Of a DNA stretch of 64,000 nt, positions 1-11,029 are shown piece by piece. This stretch comes from Sepioteuthis lessoniana. Taxonomy: Eukaryota > Mollusca > Cephalopoda > Myopsida > Loliginidae. The first letter of the stretch is position 1. The number at the start of each line of letters is the position of its first letter. The notes below the pieces were generated by a model. It was not told the origin of the DNA. It was given only the letters and a program-made list of their open reading frames with translations, and did not search any database. The DNA lies in contig OY757912.1 of NCBI GenBank assembly GCA_963585895.1, positions 86,253,599 through 86,317,598 of the forward strand. Direction: 5' to 3'. Position numbers and translations under genes: made by a program.

Positions 1-464
1 GTTAGTGGATACAATCGGCTTATTCTACGCTCAACTAAACGGATAGAACAATCGATAGTGAGAATACAGATATACTTTAAGTGGAAAGGTGTAAATTTCT
101 ATCTTTACTTTGAAGTTGTCAATACCTGGTAAACTTGGTATCCCAGTTTTAAAAAAGAGGGAAGAGATAAGTCACCTATTAGACTAACATTGCACTATTT
201 TCAATGGAGCATGGTGTTTCTAATGCTCAGGCTAACAAAAATGTCAGGGTCTAGTTTTAAGCCTGGCTGTGTGGATATATCCGGCACCTGCTCATCCAGT
301 AACAAAGAGGTTAAAAACTACGGAAAATCGTTTGCTGATGTTGCTCTGATATACAGTAAGAAGAAGACACACTATTACATTAGATTTCGTACTGCATGAA
401 GTGTGTTAAAATGTCGAGGTTGAATATGAATACAGGAATGAACAATGAATCAGATTTTAATCCT
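1..464. other. Unannotated AT-rich stretch
   Basis: I see no recognisable gene or repeat here. The 69-codon open frame at 190-399 has no recognisable domain and no splice-site context. Confidence 0.5.
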
Positions 465-685
465 CTTTGAAATACCCTCCTTAACATTCAACACACTTAT
501 TCCAGCGAATTTTCTTTGGTTGAAGCACCTCTAAAACTTCTCTTTTGATATCGTATGTAGATGATCCGTCGCATTTCCTTTAAGGTCTTCCACATCATCA
601 AATCTTAGTCGTAAGATTGCGTTTTAGTTTAAAACATAAAAAGTCGCAAAGAGCTACGTCCGGTTTGATTATAGGACATTGTACT
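465..685 (-). pseudogene. Mariner-type transposase relic, C-terminal part
   Basis: The minus-strand translation resembles the C-terminal third of a mariner transposase. A PDVALCDF-like block at about 637-663 corresponds to the SPDLAPCDFW block holding the third catalytic aspartate. It is followed by FDDVEDLK, then TISKEKF and a NQRKFAG-like stretch. This order matches the usual mariner C-terminus. Stops and frame breaks are present, and I could not delimit terminal inverted repeats, so the copy is dead and truncated. It is a different lineage from the mariner at 40.3-41.2 kb. A related Tc1/mariner group is possible. Confidence 0.5.
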
Positions 686-920
686 TGGACCAAGAAGGGG
701 AGAGACAGTTCTTTCCTAAACCCCATTATTACAATAGTTTAAAATCTCTCTTGACATGACGCTAACATTTTTTGTATGATTAGATGAAAATCAGACCAAA
801 AATCAGTATAGCCATAGCTATACAGATATTTGGTGAATTATAATACAATGTGTACGAAAATACAGCGACAAATATTTCAGAGAGCCAGACAAAATTTGTT
901 TTAAGTATATAAACTTAGTG

Positions 921-1150
921 CTATGGACGAGGCTGTTTGTATTTAATATAACGGTAAAACACTTGGGAATGGTATAGATCAAATTATTCTCTCTTCAACT
1001 ATGGGTAAATTGTAGGGCAGACAGGGCTCTTTAACCTTACTATGGCGATCGGTCTCGAAAAACAAAAACTCTGAAATCAAACTACTTAAACTTTGCTAAA
1101 AAATAGACCTTGTGTCGCATCCTGCCCACGCGGCTGAGTTGGCTAAATAC
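921..1150 (+). mobile_element. SINE A, 5'-truncated
   Basis: The sequence aligns by eye with the body of SINE A: the core around the tatgggtaaattgtag block, then the aactctgaaatcaaac segment, then the rccttgtgtcgcatcctgccc 3' end. The tRNA-like head is missing. The copy is clearly diverged from the full-length ones at 45.4 and 57.7 kb, which suggests an older insertion. Confidence 0.7.
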
Positions 1151-2714
1151 GTCAACTCAATTTCTTTTTATAATTCCCGACTTTCAATTCCAATAAAAAT
1201 TCTTTATCTTAGGTTATTTTTGATCTGTACTTTATTTCAGAATATAAAATGTCAGATTGATATTATAGATAAGAGAAGAAAATTATAAAAAAAATAAAAT
1301 TTTCAGACTCTGAATGTGTTTAAATTTTCTAAAGATTAAATTTACATGTAACATAGGTAGAATAAAGTAAATGATCCTATATACAGATGCACAGGTTCTA
1401 AAATAAGGGGTGAATCGGCAGGACTCTGATTTCATATTAATATACTGTATATCTTATTTTGGAATTATCAAAGGTCTGTACCCTCATGCCTACTGCAGAG
1501 TACTATGCAAAAGGGTCTTCGCCTATGGTGATATATTAATGCCATCTTTGAATCCACTGGTCACATCTGGGATACTCTTTAAGACATTCAGGGTCCATCA
1601 TTGACTGATCCCTCAAAATATATTTTAATGATCTGGTATTTGGAAACAGTAGCAATCATTAGCTAGTACTATATATAAAAAGCTGGTAAAATATATAAAA
1701 AACATTACAAGATGTGGTTATTTACTAAGGTTAGCTTGACATAAGGCCGTCTGTATGAAACACCGTTTTAAAAATCTCACTCATGATTTACTCAAGGCTT
1801 CACATAGCGATAATATGGCTGCATTACAATAAATAATCTCATACACAGATCAATATATATTGATTCCAAGAGAAGGAGTGTGTAAGCAGTACTTAGATAT
1901 CAATATTTATCAACTCTATATACTCCTTGGGCACAAACACACATGGTGATAACTATGAAATCCTTAGAATCCTTCACTCCTACCATGGAAGAATCATCAA
2001 TAATATCAGCTAATTATCTGCTTTTCGTCAGAGATACTAGCACATGCTTATTCAACTTCAAGACAATAATTTTTTGGTTGCAGTACAAATTATAATGACC
2101 ATAAACTAATTCTACAGCCAGTGACCTCCAGTGACCACCAGTGACTTCCGAGGTCGAATTTGATCTCAGCTGTCCTATTATTTTACAAGGTGAAAAACAT
2201 TGCTGCGCTCAATATATCACTCCATTTTGCAATAAATTGTTTCGTTTGACAAGAAATAGAATGCTGTACTCTTTGCTGACCTCTGGTAACCTCGCTATAT
2301 ATCATCCAAGGTGAAATTCACATTGTTTATATCCCAACTGGATCTAGCGCCAGTCTTCATCTAAAACATTAATAAGCCTCATCCTTTGAGGATTATTTTG
2401 CTACCCACACCCAAACTTTCGATCAACCACACACATTGTCACACACACACGCGCGCAGGCGTGCTCACGCACATTCAATATTAGTGTTAGGAAAAAAACA
2501 AGTGTAATATTTCAAGCAAATTTTTGAAAAATAACACAAAAACAACAAAACCGCGAGAATTTTTAGTATTCATTAATTTATTTTTGTTTGTGTTGAGGAT
2601 TAAAATGATTTTGTGGATATGATTCCGTAGAACAAAGATATAACAGGAGGATCCAAGCAGGATAGCAAAAATACTTGAAAGCATTTGTATTATATAGATG
2701 ATAGGGACTGTGAG
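1151..2714. other. Unannotated AT-rich stretch
   Basis: No element is recognised. There are short local repeats: gtgacctccagtgaccacc near 2120-2150 and a short CA/CG-rich tract near 2430-2475. The open frame at 1410-1604 has no recognisable domain. Confidence 0.4.
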
Positions 2715-2962
2715 GGAGGCGCACTTGGCGTAATGGTTATCGTCGTAGAACATAGACTCGGTAACCCAACGAGGATTTTGGCATTTTACATAACTCGGAA
2801 AAAGTATAAATCCAACTATTCTCTCCACAGTTATGGGTAAATTGTTGATCAGACTAGACTGTTTAACGTTGCTAAAGGAAAACTCTGATTTCAAAACAGA
2901 TATACTCCGAGCAAAATTAAACTTGAATCGCATCCTGCTCATGGCAGAGAGGTTGGGTAAAT
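2715..2962 (+). mobile_element. SINE A, diverged, with head
   Basis: A tRNA-like head is visible with an A-box-like ggcgtaatggttatcgtcg near 2727. Core, middle and 3' parts follow, ending in gagaggttgggtaaata. The B-box region is degraded. The 172-codon open frame on the opposite strand (2487-3005) reads antisense through this SINE and is not a gene. Confidence 0.7.
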
Positions 2963-3234
2963 ACATTATTCGGACTATTGTTTTTGTTTTTGTTATTATA
3001 CTCACGTTTCAGCCTTCCTAATGTACCATATTCACAATTAACGCAAGATACGCCATGTGTGAAACGGGTGAAATGGACATATAATGTTCATAATGATAGA
3101 ACACATAAAGAACATAGGAATCTCGAAATTCGAAAACACGTAAGGACTTCTTGTTCAGGTAAGAAACCTTTTTATTAACTTCGAATTAAATGTTTCGACA
3201 TAAGGAGGAGAGACACAATCTTCTATGCTGTCTC

Positions 3235-3500
3235 ATTCATTTGGCCCCCATCTCGAGCGGCCCCCATAGGGCGCAAGTTCGCCTCGCGTCTGCGAGCTCC
3301 AAAAGTCGATCCTCCACGTTTGGCGTCTAGTATTCAACGCCCTAACTTTCTTTCAATTCTCCACAAACCTCTGTGCGCTTCCGGTGCGTGACGTCACTTG
3401 CACTCCGTCACCCGTTTCGTCTCGGACTATTGTGACATCTGAGTGACACCTCCATCCACCCGCGCGCACCCGCGTTAACACCTGCCTCAATGTTGCACCT
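3235..3500. other. GC- and CpG-rich block with CRE-type palindrome
   Basis: This short stretch is markedly richer in G+C and CpG than its surroundings. It contains the perfect palindrome tgacgtca at 3389-3396, which is the consensus CREB/ATF binding site. No open frame, TATA box or splice signal links it to a gene. It could be a promoter fragment of an element, part of a mobile element I do not recognise, or a real CpG island. The palindrome is seen directly; a regulatory role is inference. Confidence 0.35.
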
Positions 3501-3519
3501 AATTAACCTATGTGCTGAG

Positions 3520-3731
3520 CCGAAAGGGTTTTCTTCTGGACTGTTTGCCTAACCCAGACTAAAGAACCTTGTCTGTTCTATCTTTTACTCATAGCAGGAG
3601 GGAGAATAATTAGATTCATAACCTTTCCAAGCATATTAGTACAATATGAAATGCAATCAGCCTCGTCCAGGATTTGATCTCGTGTCGCTGTATCCATTTC
3701 CTACGACGAGAACCATTACACCACGGACAAG
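3520..3731 (-). mobile_element. SINE A copy, minus strand
   Basis: Read on the minus strand, the head ends at about 3731, with the A-box region (gtgtaatggttctcgtcgt) and a B-box-like gatcaaatcctgg. The core with ctatgagtaaaagatag follows. The 3' third is degraded and stops near the GC-rich block. Confidence 0.75.
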
Positions 3732-3852
3732 AGAAGATTGTACTTGTTTAGTTGTTTCTGCTTAATAACACTTGATAACCACAGGAGAAGCCGATAAATA
3801 TCATAATTGTTTTGGATGAAATGTCAAACAAAAATTTCATGCTTAAAGGAAT

Positions 3853-3995
3853 TTACCGTAAATTGTTGTGTACAAGTCGACCTGGCGTACAAGTCAACTT
3901 GGCGTATAAGTCGACCTCAAGATTTTTTCAAAAAAATTCATTATCAGACCTACAACTGCTATATAGCTCGATCCAAAAAACATGCAGAAGGATAC
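3853..3995 (+). repeat. Dispersed repeat with gtacaagtcgacc motif (copy 1)
   Basis: It starts at taccgtaaattgttgtg and carries three imperfect repeats of a gtacaagtcgacctggc-like 17-mer. An a-rich part and atccaaaaaacatgcag follow. The same order recurs at 5590-5712. It resembles the end of a DNA transposon, but no transposase is present and I cannot name the family. Confidence 0.5.
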
Positions 3996-4004
3996 TGTTA
4001 GGCC

Positions 4005-4177
4005 AAAACTATTACGTTCACTTTCGGACAAATACCCTTGGGAAAGGTATGAACCCCCTTATCCTCCCAGCTATAGGTTAAATAGTATCACTACTGTTCT
4101 TCTAGACAGCTGGCTTTGACATCAAATAACCTACAAAGGTTGATTTGCCATTAAAACAAAGAAACCAAACCAAACCT
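4005..4177 (+). mobile_element. SINE C, 5'-truncated
   Basis: It contains attacgttcactttcggac and the core cccttgggaaaggtatgaac. Then comes the cactactgttcttct block and the 3' hairpin tail (ggttgatttgccattaaaa) with aaccaaaccaaacc. The head is absent. It directly follows copy 1 of the gtacaagtcgacc repeat. Confidence 0.8.
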
Positions 4178-4261
4178 TACCCAGTCGGCCTCAATGAAAA
4201 TAAGCTATGTTATCATGTAGCGAAAGCCGATTAGTTCACTGGAGTTTAACTTTATAGATGT

Positions 4262-4431
4262 GTATGATAAAAATAAATGGAAAAGTAGATAAATCAAAAA
4301 CTTACAATGAATTTAGTGGTAATATTTTGTTCTTTATTAACAGAAGGACTTTTGTAAATAAAGAACGAAATATTACCACTAAACCCATTGAAAGTGTTTA
4401 ATTTCTCCACTTTTCCACTTATTTTTAACAT
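4262..4431. repeat. Long inverted repeat (~75-bp arms)
   Basis: The left arm 4262-4338 and right arm 4357-4431 are imperfect reverse complements. The inner 25 bp (4314-4338 versus 4357-4381) pair with one mismatch around an 18-nt spacer. Part of it (acttttgtaaataaagaacgaaa) resembles the 31.02-31.07 kb segment, tentatively a Penelope-element terminus with decayed hammerhead remnants. Confidence 0.65.
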
Positions 4432-4841
4432 CTTGTCAGATTCACCAAAATCTACCATTTTCTATATCTATATAAGTAAATGCTCTAAAAACTACAATGT
4501 GTTATCTTCCAATGAAGGTTTAAATCGCCAATAAAATAACCTTCATGTAATCTTTATCTGAAAGGTTGTGCCATTCAATAAGTGTAATAATGGCAAAGAG
4601 AGTATATTCAATAAACTACCATTAAGTTTCATTAAATTGTTATTACTCCGGCTGTGTATGGTGTACGTAATTTTTCTCTAAAATCAGAATTACATCAACC
4701 ATATATGAAATAAGCAAATCTTACTGAGAATTTATATTCATATAAATTCACTATCTATTGCATCATCATGAAATTGCGTATATAAAAACACCACTGTGGT
4801 CTGACTGGCCACCTTGGTGCAGTGACAATCTACACCGAACC

Positions 4842-4867
4842 ATATATATATATATATATATATATAT
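4842..4867. repeat. (TA)n microsatellite
   Basis: This pure TA run directly abuts the (ATG)n 3' tail of the adjacent minus-strand RTE fragment. Confidence 0.95.
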
Positions 4868-5341
4868 CATCATCATCATATCGCGCTGGTAGCACGGATA
4901 TCCCTGACCCTCTCTCGCCACTCCTCCCTATCGTTCATCGCCCTTGGTAGGTCTTCAGGACAACATCCTGTATCCTCACATAGCTGCTGAATGTACGTTC
5001 GAGCTGGTCGTCCTGCTTTTGCGCGGCCATGTGTGGGGATCCATAAGAGTACATCTCTTATGAGTTCATCTCTGCTTCTCCAGCAGTGTCCTGCATGTCT
5101 GGTTCGTCTAACTTGAATAGTTTTCGTGATAGGGGGCAGGCGGCCGTACAGTTGGTGTCTTGTGGGGTGTTGCTGCCAGGACTTGTTCTGGATCGCACGC
5201 AGCATTCTTGTGTAATTGCCATCTAGCTTCTTCTCCAGCCGTTTTGTTAGCGTCCATGTAGTGCATCCATATAGCAGTATCGAAGTGACCGCTGCCTGGA
5301 AGAAACTGCGTTTCATTTTATCGGTTAGGTCTGATTTCTGA
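4867..5341 (-). mobile_element. RTE-type LINE 3' fragment, reverse transcriptase C-terminal region
   Basis: A 146-codon minus-strand frame (5316 to 4876) encodes the region just after the RT catalytic core. Recognisable blocks are LLYGCTTWTLTKR, then LDGNYTRMLRAI, LPPITKTIQVRRTRHAGHCW and GRPARTYIQQLCEDTG, then a WRERVRDIRA end. It is followed by the (ATG)n tail typical of RTE-clade LINEs, which runs into (TA)n. The copy is 5'-truncated near 5341, as expected from abortive target-primed reverse transcription. The intact frame suggests a recent copy. It lacks the endonuclease and RT active site, so it is not autonomous. Confidence 0.85.
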
Positions 5342-5355
5342 TATATACTTTCTTT

Positions 5356-5590
5356 AAAGAAAAAACCAAAGACCGGTTATTTTAGGATTATAAATTTATT
5401 TCCATCCTGTTTTTCGTTTCTGATGTAAACCAAAAACACGAAGAAAAATTGCTCTGTAAAATTAATTACATTGAGCTCTCTACCAGGAAAATTTAAATTT
5501 TCAGCTCTTGAATGATTTTCTTGTCCTGAAGGAATTACTCCCAACTCTGGTTTAACTGGACCGAATAATACTATATATATATATATATAT
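5356..5590. repeat. Dispersed repeat H (copy 1) with (TA)n end
   Basis: It shares with 37,092-37,365 the string ggattataaatttatttc, then a ccaaaaacacgaa block, gagctctct...ggaaaatt, and ttaactggacc before a TA microsatellite. No protein is recognised. The palindromic organisation is clear only in the 37-kb copy. Confidence 0.55.
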
Positions 5591-5922
5591 ACACCGTAAA
5601 TCGTGGCGTACAAGCCAACCTAGCATTTAAGTCGACCCGAAGATTTTTAGCGCGAAAATACTTGGTTAGACCTCTGCATGCAGTATAGGTTGACCCCCAA
5701 AACATGCAGTAGGCTATGACGTTCTGGTTTGTATTTACTTCTAGTGCATCAGCTTTTGGCAGCGGTGCACGATATAATGTTCCTGTATTAATTAATTTTA
5801 TGATAGTTTTATTAATTTATGTAAATCTCATTGTAAATTTTTCAAATATGGTCTCCAAACTCGAGTTTACGTTGGAAATGTTTGTGACATTCTGGTAGAT
5901 TTACGGTAAGTGGTGTATATCG
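5590..5922. mobile_element. Possible MITE carrying the gtacaagtcgacc motif (copy 2)
   Basis: The left end (acaccgtaaatcgtggcgta) is homologous to the repeat at 3853. The right end near 5898-5922 contains the inverse complement, tttacggta...ggtgt. That would make a roughly 330-bp element with similar inverted ends. The inverted ends align only with a gap, so the boundaries and the MITE interpretation are tentative. Confidence 0.35.
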
Positions 5923-6633
5923 ATTAATAAAAATACTGTTCCACTAAGGTTTGGATTTTTTTCTTGTATGAATCAACTTTTAATTTTGTGATTTTTCAGA
6001 CTTGAAATATTTACTTGAACGCCGCTATTCATGGTAATTTGATGTTTCAAGGCATGTTCCAATTCTCTAGTTTTTGTTTTCAATAAATTATAACATTTCT
6101 TTTGATTGTTCTCCATTTCACTAGAGATAATCCTACCTAAGTATCTTCAATTGTCTCATGGTATATTAGACGAAAGGATAAAGATATAGTCTAAGAGCTT
6201 CTACTCGTGGGTTTAATCCAAGTGGCAAAGTTAAGGAAATAAAAATTGACATAAAAAGGGCTGAAATATCCAAGTAGGCGAATTAACTGATACGAGATAT
6301 AACAAGGTGTAGACAGTAGGATGTCAACAGCCAAGCCCAAAGAAGTTATTAAAGGGATGGGTTCGAAAAGACACCTGTAAGAGGCTAGAGAATACAGCAG
6401 ACGAAACGTCATCAATACAAAAAACAAGATGAGGACGATAATCCAAATCATGTCTATAATAACAACCCCTGATCACAGACAGACAAATATTACAAACAAA
6501 AAGAGAACTTTGATAAAATAGGCAAAATATGCTGGCAGCATATATCGCGAAAAAACACTTATTACTTTCAAGATCAAACCTAGTTTATTCAGCCTTTAGG
6601 GTTGGAAAAAATTAGAAATTGTTCTCCATCAGC
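5923..6633. other. Unannotated AT-rich stretch
   Basis: The 86-codon minus-strand frame at 6191-6451 is hydrophobic but has no recognisable family or flanking gene signals. No repeat is recognised. Confidence 0.4.
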
Positions 6634-6635
6634 AT

Positions 6636-6960
6636 GGTTGGTTGGTTGGGTTTTATGGCATATCAACCTTTCTAGGTTATTTAACGCCAAATACATTTTT
6701 ATGCAAACAGACAGTTCTATTTCACACAATGCAGTTGAGCATGAGTACACAGTTTAATTGTCAAAACATTTCTATTTTAAGTTATTCAGTTTATTAAAAC
6801 AGTTCTAATTCAGACAATTAGTATAAGTATAGATTTTGTTTACGCACAGTTAAATGTCAAAACATTTCAATATCAAACAATTCAGTTTAGTGTAAGTACA
6901 GTTCCATGTGAAACAATTCAGTTTAGCATAAGTACGCAGTGACAGACTGTTTCGTTGTAT
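6636..6960 (-). mobile_element. Family D element, 5'-truncated
   Basis: Read on the minus strand, it ends with the hairpin tail (ggttgatatgccataaaacc then aaccaacc). Inward are several degenerate 55-65-bp modules of the type aactgtgt...gcataaactgaattgtttgaaatagaac. The 5' domain with the gtagaatacaccgactgc block is absent. Confidence 0.75.
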
Positions 6961-8051
6961 CACAACTCAAAAGTGTGACTAGACAAGTGAGATGCCCCAA
7001 GTTGAGATAGAAACCCGGCCAACTTTATATCAGCCTAATAACATAACATTACAGCTTCCAGCAATCCCTCTCCCTCAGGAGAAAACGCAGTAAAACTTGA
7101 GGTTCCAAAGATTGCAACCCTGTGGATGTACCTCTACGATTGCTCCGAAGGCGAAGGATCGGAGTCTTCTGAAACCCGTGGGACAGTAGTCAGAGGGACC
7201 AGGATTTTTTCAGAATTACATGAGGGTTTGCCTCAGCTTCTATACAAAGGAGCAGAAGTTAAAAAGACCGCAAATCACATACTACAACCAAGAGGATGTA
7301 GTTAATTAAGAACCCTTTCTAGGCAGAAGTAAAATCGATTGTTTGGCAGACCAGGAATTTAATGAACATGCACAAAGCTATACACTCCAGGGACATCAGT
7401 AAATTATATGACATGTATGGAATCACAAGGGCAAACTCACCGATATCAAGAATAAAAAACGTAGATTTAATTAGATAGACGAATTTCTGATAGGATGGTG
7501 AGTAGGCTGTCATGATTCTATATGCCGCAAACATTATTGCCCATAAATAAATAAACACTCGACAATCTTTTATGAAAAGTTAATTTTTCTTCTAAATTGA
7601 AGAGGCTTGGATTTGTAATGTTGTAACCACCACCACCACCGCCACCACCAGTGAACTTAATGACCGTCTGTGTGACCGACAAAAAAGGTTTAATCACGGT
7701 AACTCAAACAATAGATATAAGAAACGGTCACATGCGAGGATTTTTGAAAGGGGTCAGTCAGTCAGTCAGTAAGTCAATTTGTAACCGACTGAGAACAAGA
7801 AGCGATTTAAACTTCGGGGCTAGCGAAACTGCCACAACCCACCAAACTAACAATCCATTGAGGATCGATTACGATCTAGCAATTTCTTCATCGACGTAAA
7901 AAAAAGTATATACACGTCGTCATTCTTTTGAAACCGGTTCGGGGTGGCATTTTTTACTGTAAACACGTATTTAACTATTTTTTCTTTTCTTTGAATTCGT
8001 CATCGTCTTTTCATCTTGCCTTTGTCTCTGCAAAAAAACATTTTATAATCA
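6961..8051. other. Unannotated stretch
   Basis: No element or exon is recognised. A short (CCA)n run lies near 7629-7650. The 82-codon open frame at 7651-7899 is low-complexity-adjacent and shows no known domain. Confidence 0.4.
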
Positions 8052-8312
8052 CTAAAAAGTAAAGTTGCCGACCATAGTTAAGGGTGACCCAAGGGCTCCC
8101 TTTTCAAAAGCTACTACACCGAGGTGTAGGAGAGGGCGCTACATCTTTTCCTGGATTGCACCACATTATCCTTGATATGTAACTTATAAAGCTGAGAGTT
8201 AAGCAAAGAGGTATAAAGTACCATTTTTCGAGTCTTTGGTATCACACGACCTGGGATTGAACCCCAGTCTTCCGGGTCATTATCGGACACTCTACTCACT
8301 AGGCCAATCTGT
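8052..8312 (-). mobile_element. SINE B, near full length
   Basis: The minus-strand head contains a B-box-like gggttcaatcccaggtcg-type sequence (here degraded) followed by accaaagactcgaaaaatgg. The ctcagctttataag and taaggataatgtgg blocks follow, then tagtagcttttgaaaaggga and the ctttact-type 3' end. It forms an inverted pair with the next SINE B, about 110 bp away. Confidence 0.8.
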
Positions 8313-8423
8313 AGTGGTACATAATGCAACCAAAGGAAATATTTTTAGGTATTATTTATTAAAATGAACCTCATGAACATCAAAAGAAAAAAAAAAGATT
8401 ACAACCCTTCTGTATATATATAT

Positions 8424-8668
8424 AGTGTGTTCGTCAATGTGTCGGGATACCGGGGTTAATTCCAGGTCGAGTTATACCAAAGACTAAAAAAAATGGTACT
8501 TGATGCCGGCTTCTTTAGCACTCAGCACTATAAGGTAACGATCAAGGGTAAAGTGGAGCAATCCTGGGAATAGAGTGGTGCCCTCTCCTACACCACAGTG
8601 TAGTAGCTCTTGAAAAGGGAGCCTTCTGGTCACACTCAACTAATGTCACCAACTTTACTTACTTTTTA
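8424..8668 (+). mobile_element. SINE B
   Basis: The head is partly degraded (tcgtcaatgtgtcgggatac). The rest is well preserved: accaaagact, the gcactcagcactataagg block, caagggtaaagtggagcaat, gtagtagctcttgaaaaggg and the actttacttacttttt 3' end. Its opposite orientation to the 8052-8312 copy could form a long hairpin in a transcript. Confidence 0.85.
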
Positions 8669-8945
8669 AATGTATACAAAAATGCATAGATAAAAGGAGG
8701 ATACTTATTTTTGGGCTTTTCCTAATTTTTGATTGCAGAGCTTTTAATATTGTAGAGTTTGGTGCTTAATAATGTATATCGATTTCTGTTTTGGGCGTAT
8801 ATATTTCATTAGAAGTAATAATCAGAAGTTTGGAAATAAATTGAATTTTATCAAAAGATTCTTAGAGATGTACTTTTTTTGGCGATTCTGATTTATTACA
8901 ATTTTACTTTACACCAAGATTCACTTTGAACCGGTGTTGTACGGG

Positions 8946-9174
8946 AGTCAACCTGGCGAAGTGGCTAACATTACATCGTTGTCAGCGAATTCGAAATCCA
9001 ATCACGCTATTACGTTCATTTTCGGATTAATACCCTTCGGTAAGGAACATTCTATCTTCCTGCCAATCATGGGTTAAACAGTAGCACTACTGTTCTTCCA
9101 CAAAGATGGATTTGGTATTATATAACCCAGGAAGGTTGATAGGTCATTAAAAAATGAAATGAAACCAAACCAAA
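8946..9174 (+). mobile_element. SINE C, near full length, diverged
   Basis: It has a tRNA-like head with an A-box-like ggcgaagtggctaac and a B-box-like cgaaatccaatc. Next are attacgttcattttcgg, the shared core, cactactgttcttcc, and the 3' hairpin tail ending aaccaaaccaaa. Confidence 0.75.
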
Positions 9175-9719
9175 TAAGACTGGTAGAACTTACTAGGGCC
9201 AGATCTAGGGGTCAAATAGCTGTTTAAAAGTTATTCGTACACGAAGGGACTGTGTAAAAACAAAGCAAAAAAAAACAAAAAAAAACTCTAAATAAACATT
9301 TGCACAAAAATGTTAACATGAAAGTATAATTAACGCGGTTCGTTCACTTCGAGAAATAAAATATCCCAAGACTTTTTGACTTGCCGTTAAAATCAGAAAA
9401 TCAGCCAGAAGAATCCCAATAACCTCTGAAGCGATTTAAGAAATATTATTACAAGATGAGAATATCGTGGAATCATGTAATCATGGAATTCATCCGAAAC
9501 CTTGGAACAAGAAAACGACAGTGAGAATTACAACAATAAAGAGAAAACTTTGAAATAAAACCCTACGAGTAGACATCAATAGAGTCATAGACATGATTAC
9601 GCAGACGACACCTGAAAAGGGATATCTAGTCAGTCACCACTGCACCATAGAAAAAAATTAATCAGGATCAATTGTATCAAACCAAAATTCGCATTTAGAG
9701 TAACGTTTATCGCGGTGGA
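9175..9719. other. Unannotated AT-rich stretch
   Basis: No gene or recognised repeat is visible. There is a short A-rich tract near 9268-9290. Confidence 0.4.
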
Positions 9720-9950
9720 AATGTAAACTTGGACATGGCAGTTTGCATTCTCTTTACGCTAATGCCCTTGGAAAGGCATGAATCAAACTCTCCCTCCAGA
9801 AGCTATGGGTAAACGCTAAGTAGACTTGGATCGTTAGCTTTGGTAAGGTTAACAGTTTAGTAAAATGAAAACGCTGAATTCAAACCAGATGTAAAAAAAT
9901 TGACTTTGTGTCAGTCAAATCCTGACTGTAGTGGAACTTTGGGTAAATGC
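9720..9950 (+). mobile_element. SINE A relic
   Basis: The core (gcccttggaaaggcatgaatc, then ctatgggtaaac) and the cgctgaattcaaacc and ttgactttgtgtcag blocks align with SINE A. The head is unrecognisable and the identity is low. Confidence 0.6.
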
Positions 9951-10097
9951 ATATATGAAGATAATAATCATTTTTTAAAAATTTGTAAATGCCACATTTG
10001 TGCAGAAAGATGGAACGTTAAACACTTCGTGATTGAAAGTAACAAGGCCATTGAAAATAAATTTAAAAAACAAAAACAAAATAAACTTGTCTTGGAA

Positions 10098-10099
<2 letters not shown>

Positions 10100-10145
<46 letters not shown>

Positions 10146-10262
10146 TTGTAACTGTGTTGGCTGTCACTATTTCACTTTATGGGTTTGTGGCGAACCAAAT
10201 GTGATATAATTTGGAGAGTGCTCAATATCTGTGATAGAGCTATTATAAAATATAATAATAAT
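10100..10262 (+). repeat. (TA)n followed by dispersed repeat F (copy 1)
   Basis: A pure TA run at 10100-10141 is followed by a repeat containing gggtttgtggcgaaccaa, then atttggagagtgctcaatat and gatagagctattataaaat. The same unit occurs inverted at 36,930-37,060, also next to a TA run. No coding content is seen. Confidence 0.65.
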
Positions 10263-10291
10263 AATATGTTATTTACTAAACTTTACCTAAA

Positions 10292-10640
10292 GGCTCAGAT
10301 TGCCCAGCGGTCCTTCGGTGGGGCTTAGCATGAGCACAATGTATTTTATGCAGTGAAGTAAACCAAATCTCCCTATATGATAGTGTCCAGAGTATGATAC
10401 TAAACTGCATCTGATGGCGCAGCTCTTGTTCTGGATCACTGGGGTGTGTTGAGTACCCCTTCTTTGCTCTTAATCCCAGACCCACTTTTATCAGATTTGG
10501 TAACTCCTGTTAGGGTCTAATCTATGGATCAAATAGATCTGTTTCACAAAAAATGTAAATATAAATGCGCAACGAATGCGATTAACTAATCACTCGGCAT
10601 AAAATGACCCTTGATGGATTCGCATACAGTTAAATCAATC
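10292..10640 (+). mobile_element. Family D2 element
   Basis: It contains the D head modules (tagtgtccagagtatgatac; ctgatggcgcagctc; gggtctaatctatgg) and then a D2 tail (ggcataaaatgacccttgat, then gttaaatcaatcaatc). The tail has the same hairpin plan as D and C but a different terminal repeat. Confidence 0.65.
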
Positions 10641-10807
10641 AATCTGAGCTTGCTCTTTGTTGTTTAACTATTCACTAAGCTTAGGTTAGTTTAGCACTAG
10701 GCCAGATATATTTGGCACCCAGTGAGAACAGAACTTACTGAGGATGGCTTGCAAGTCTATCTTGCTAATCATTGCTCTACACGAATTACCCTTTTGGAAA
10801 AATAATG

Positions 10808-10995
10808 ATTGATTAATTTTAATGGCATGTCAAACCATCTACGGTTAATCCATGCCGAAAAGTTAAGGAATCGCGTTCATTGTAAGTTCCTATTTCCTTT
10901 TTTTTTGTGTAGCTGTTTTTTTAAGATTATTTTTTGCACAAGGTCCTATCAAATATGAATTTTCAAATAGATCAATTTCAACCATAAAAGAGAAC
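10808..10995 (-). mobile_element. Family D2, 3' fragment
   Basis: On the minus strand it carries the D2 hairpin tail (ggcatggattaaccgtagat, then ttgacatgccattaaaat, then taatcaatca) preceded by gcgattccttaactt. The rest of the element is missing. Confidence 0.6.
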
Positions 10996-11029
10996 CTCAT
11001 AGATTGTCATAACTGGTAGGATTTGACCA

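Noticed and set aside
2487-3005. 172-codon minus-strand open frame
   Set aside because: It reads antisense through a SINE A copy (2,715-2,962), matches no known domain and has no exon signals.
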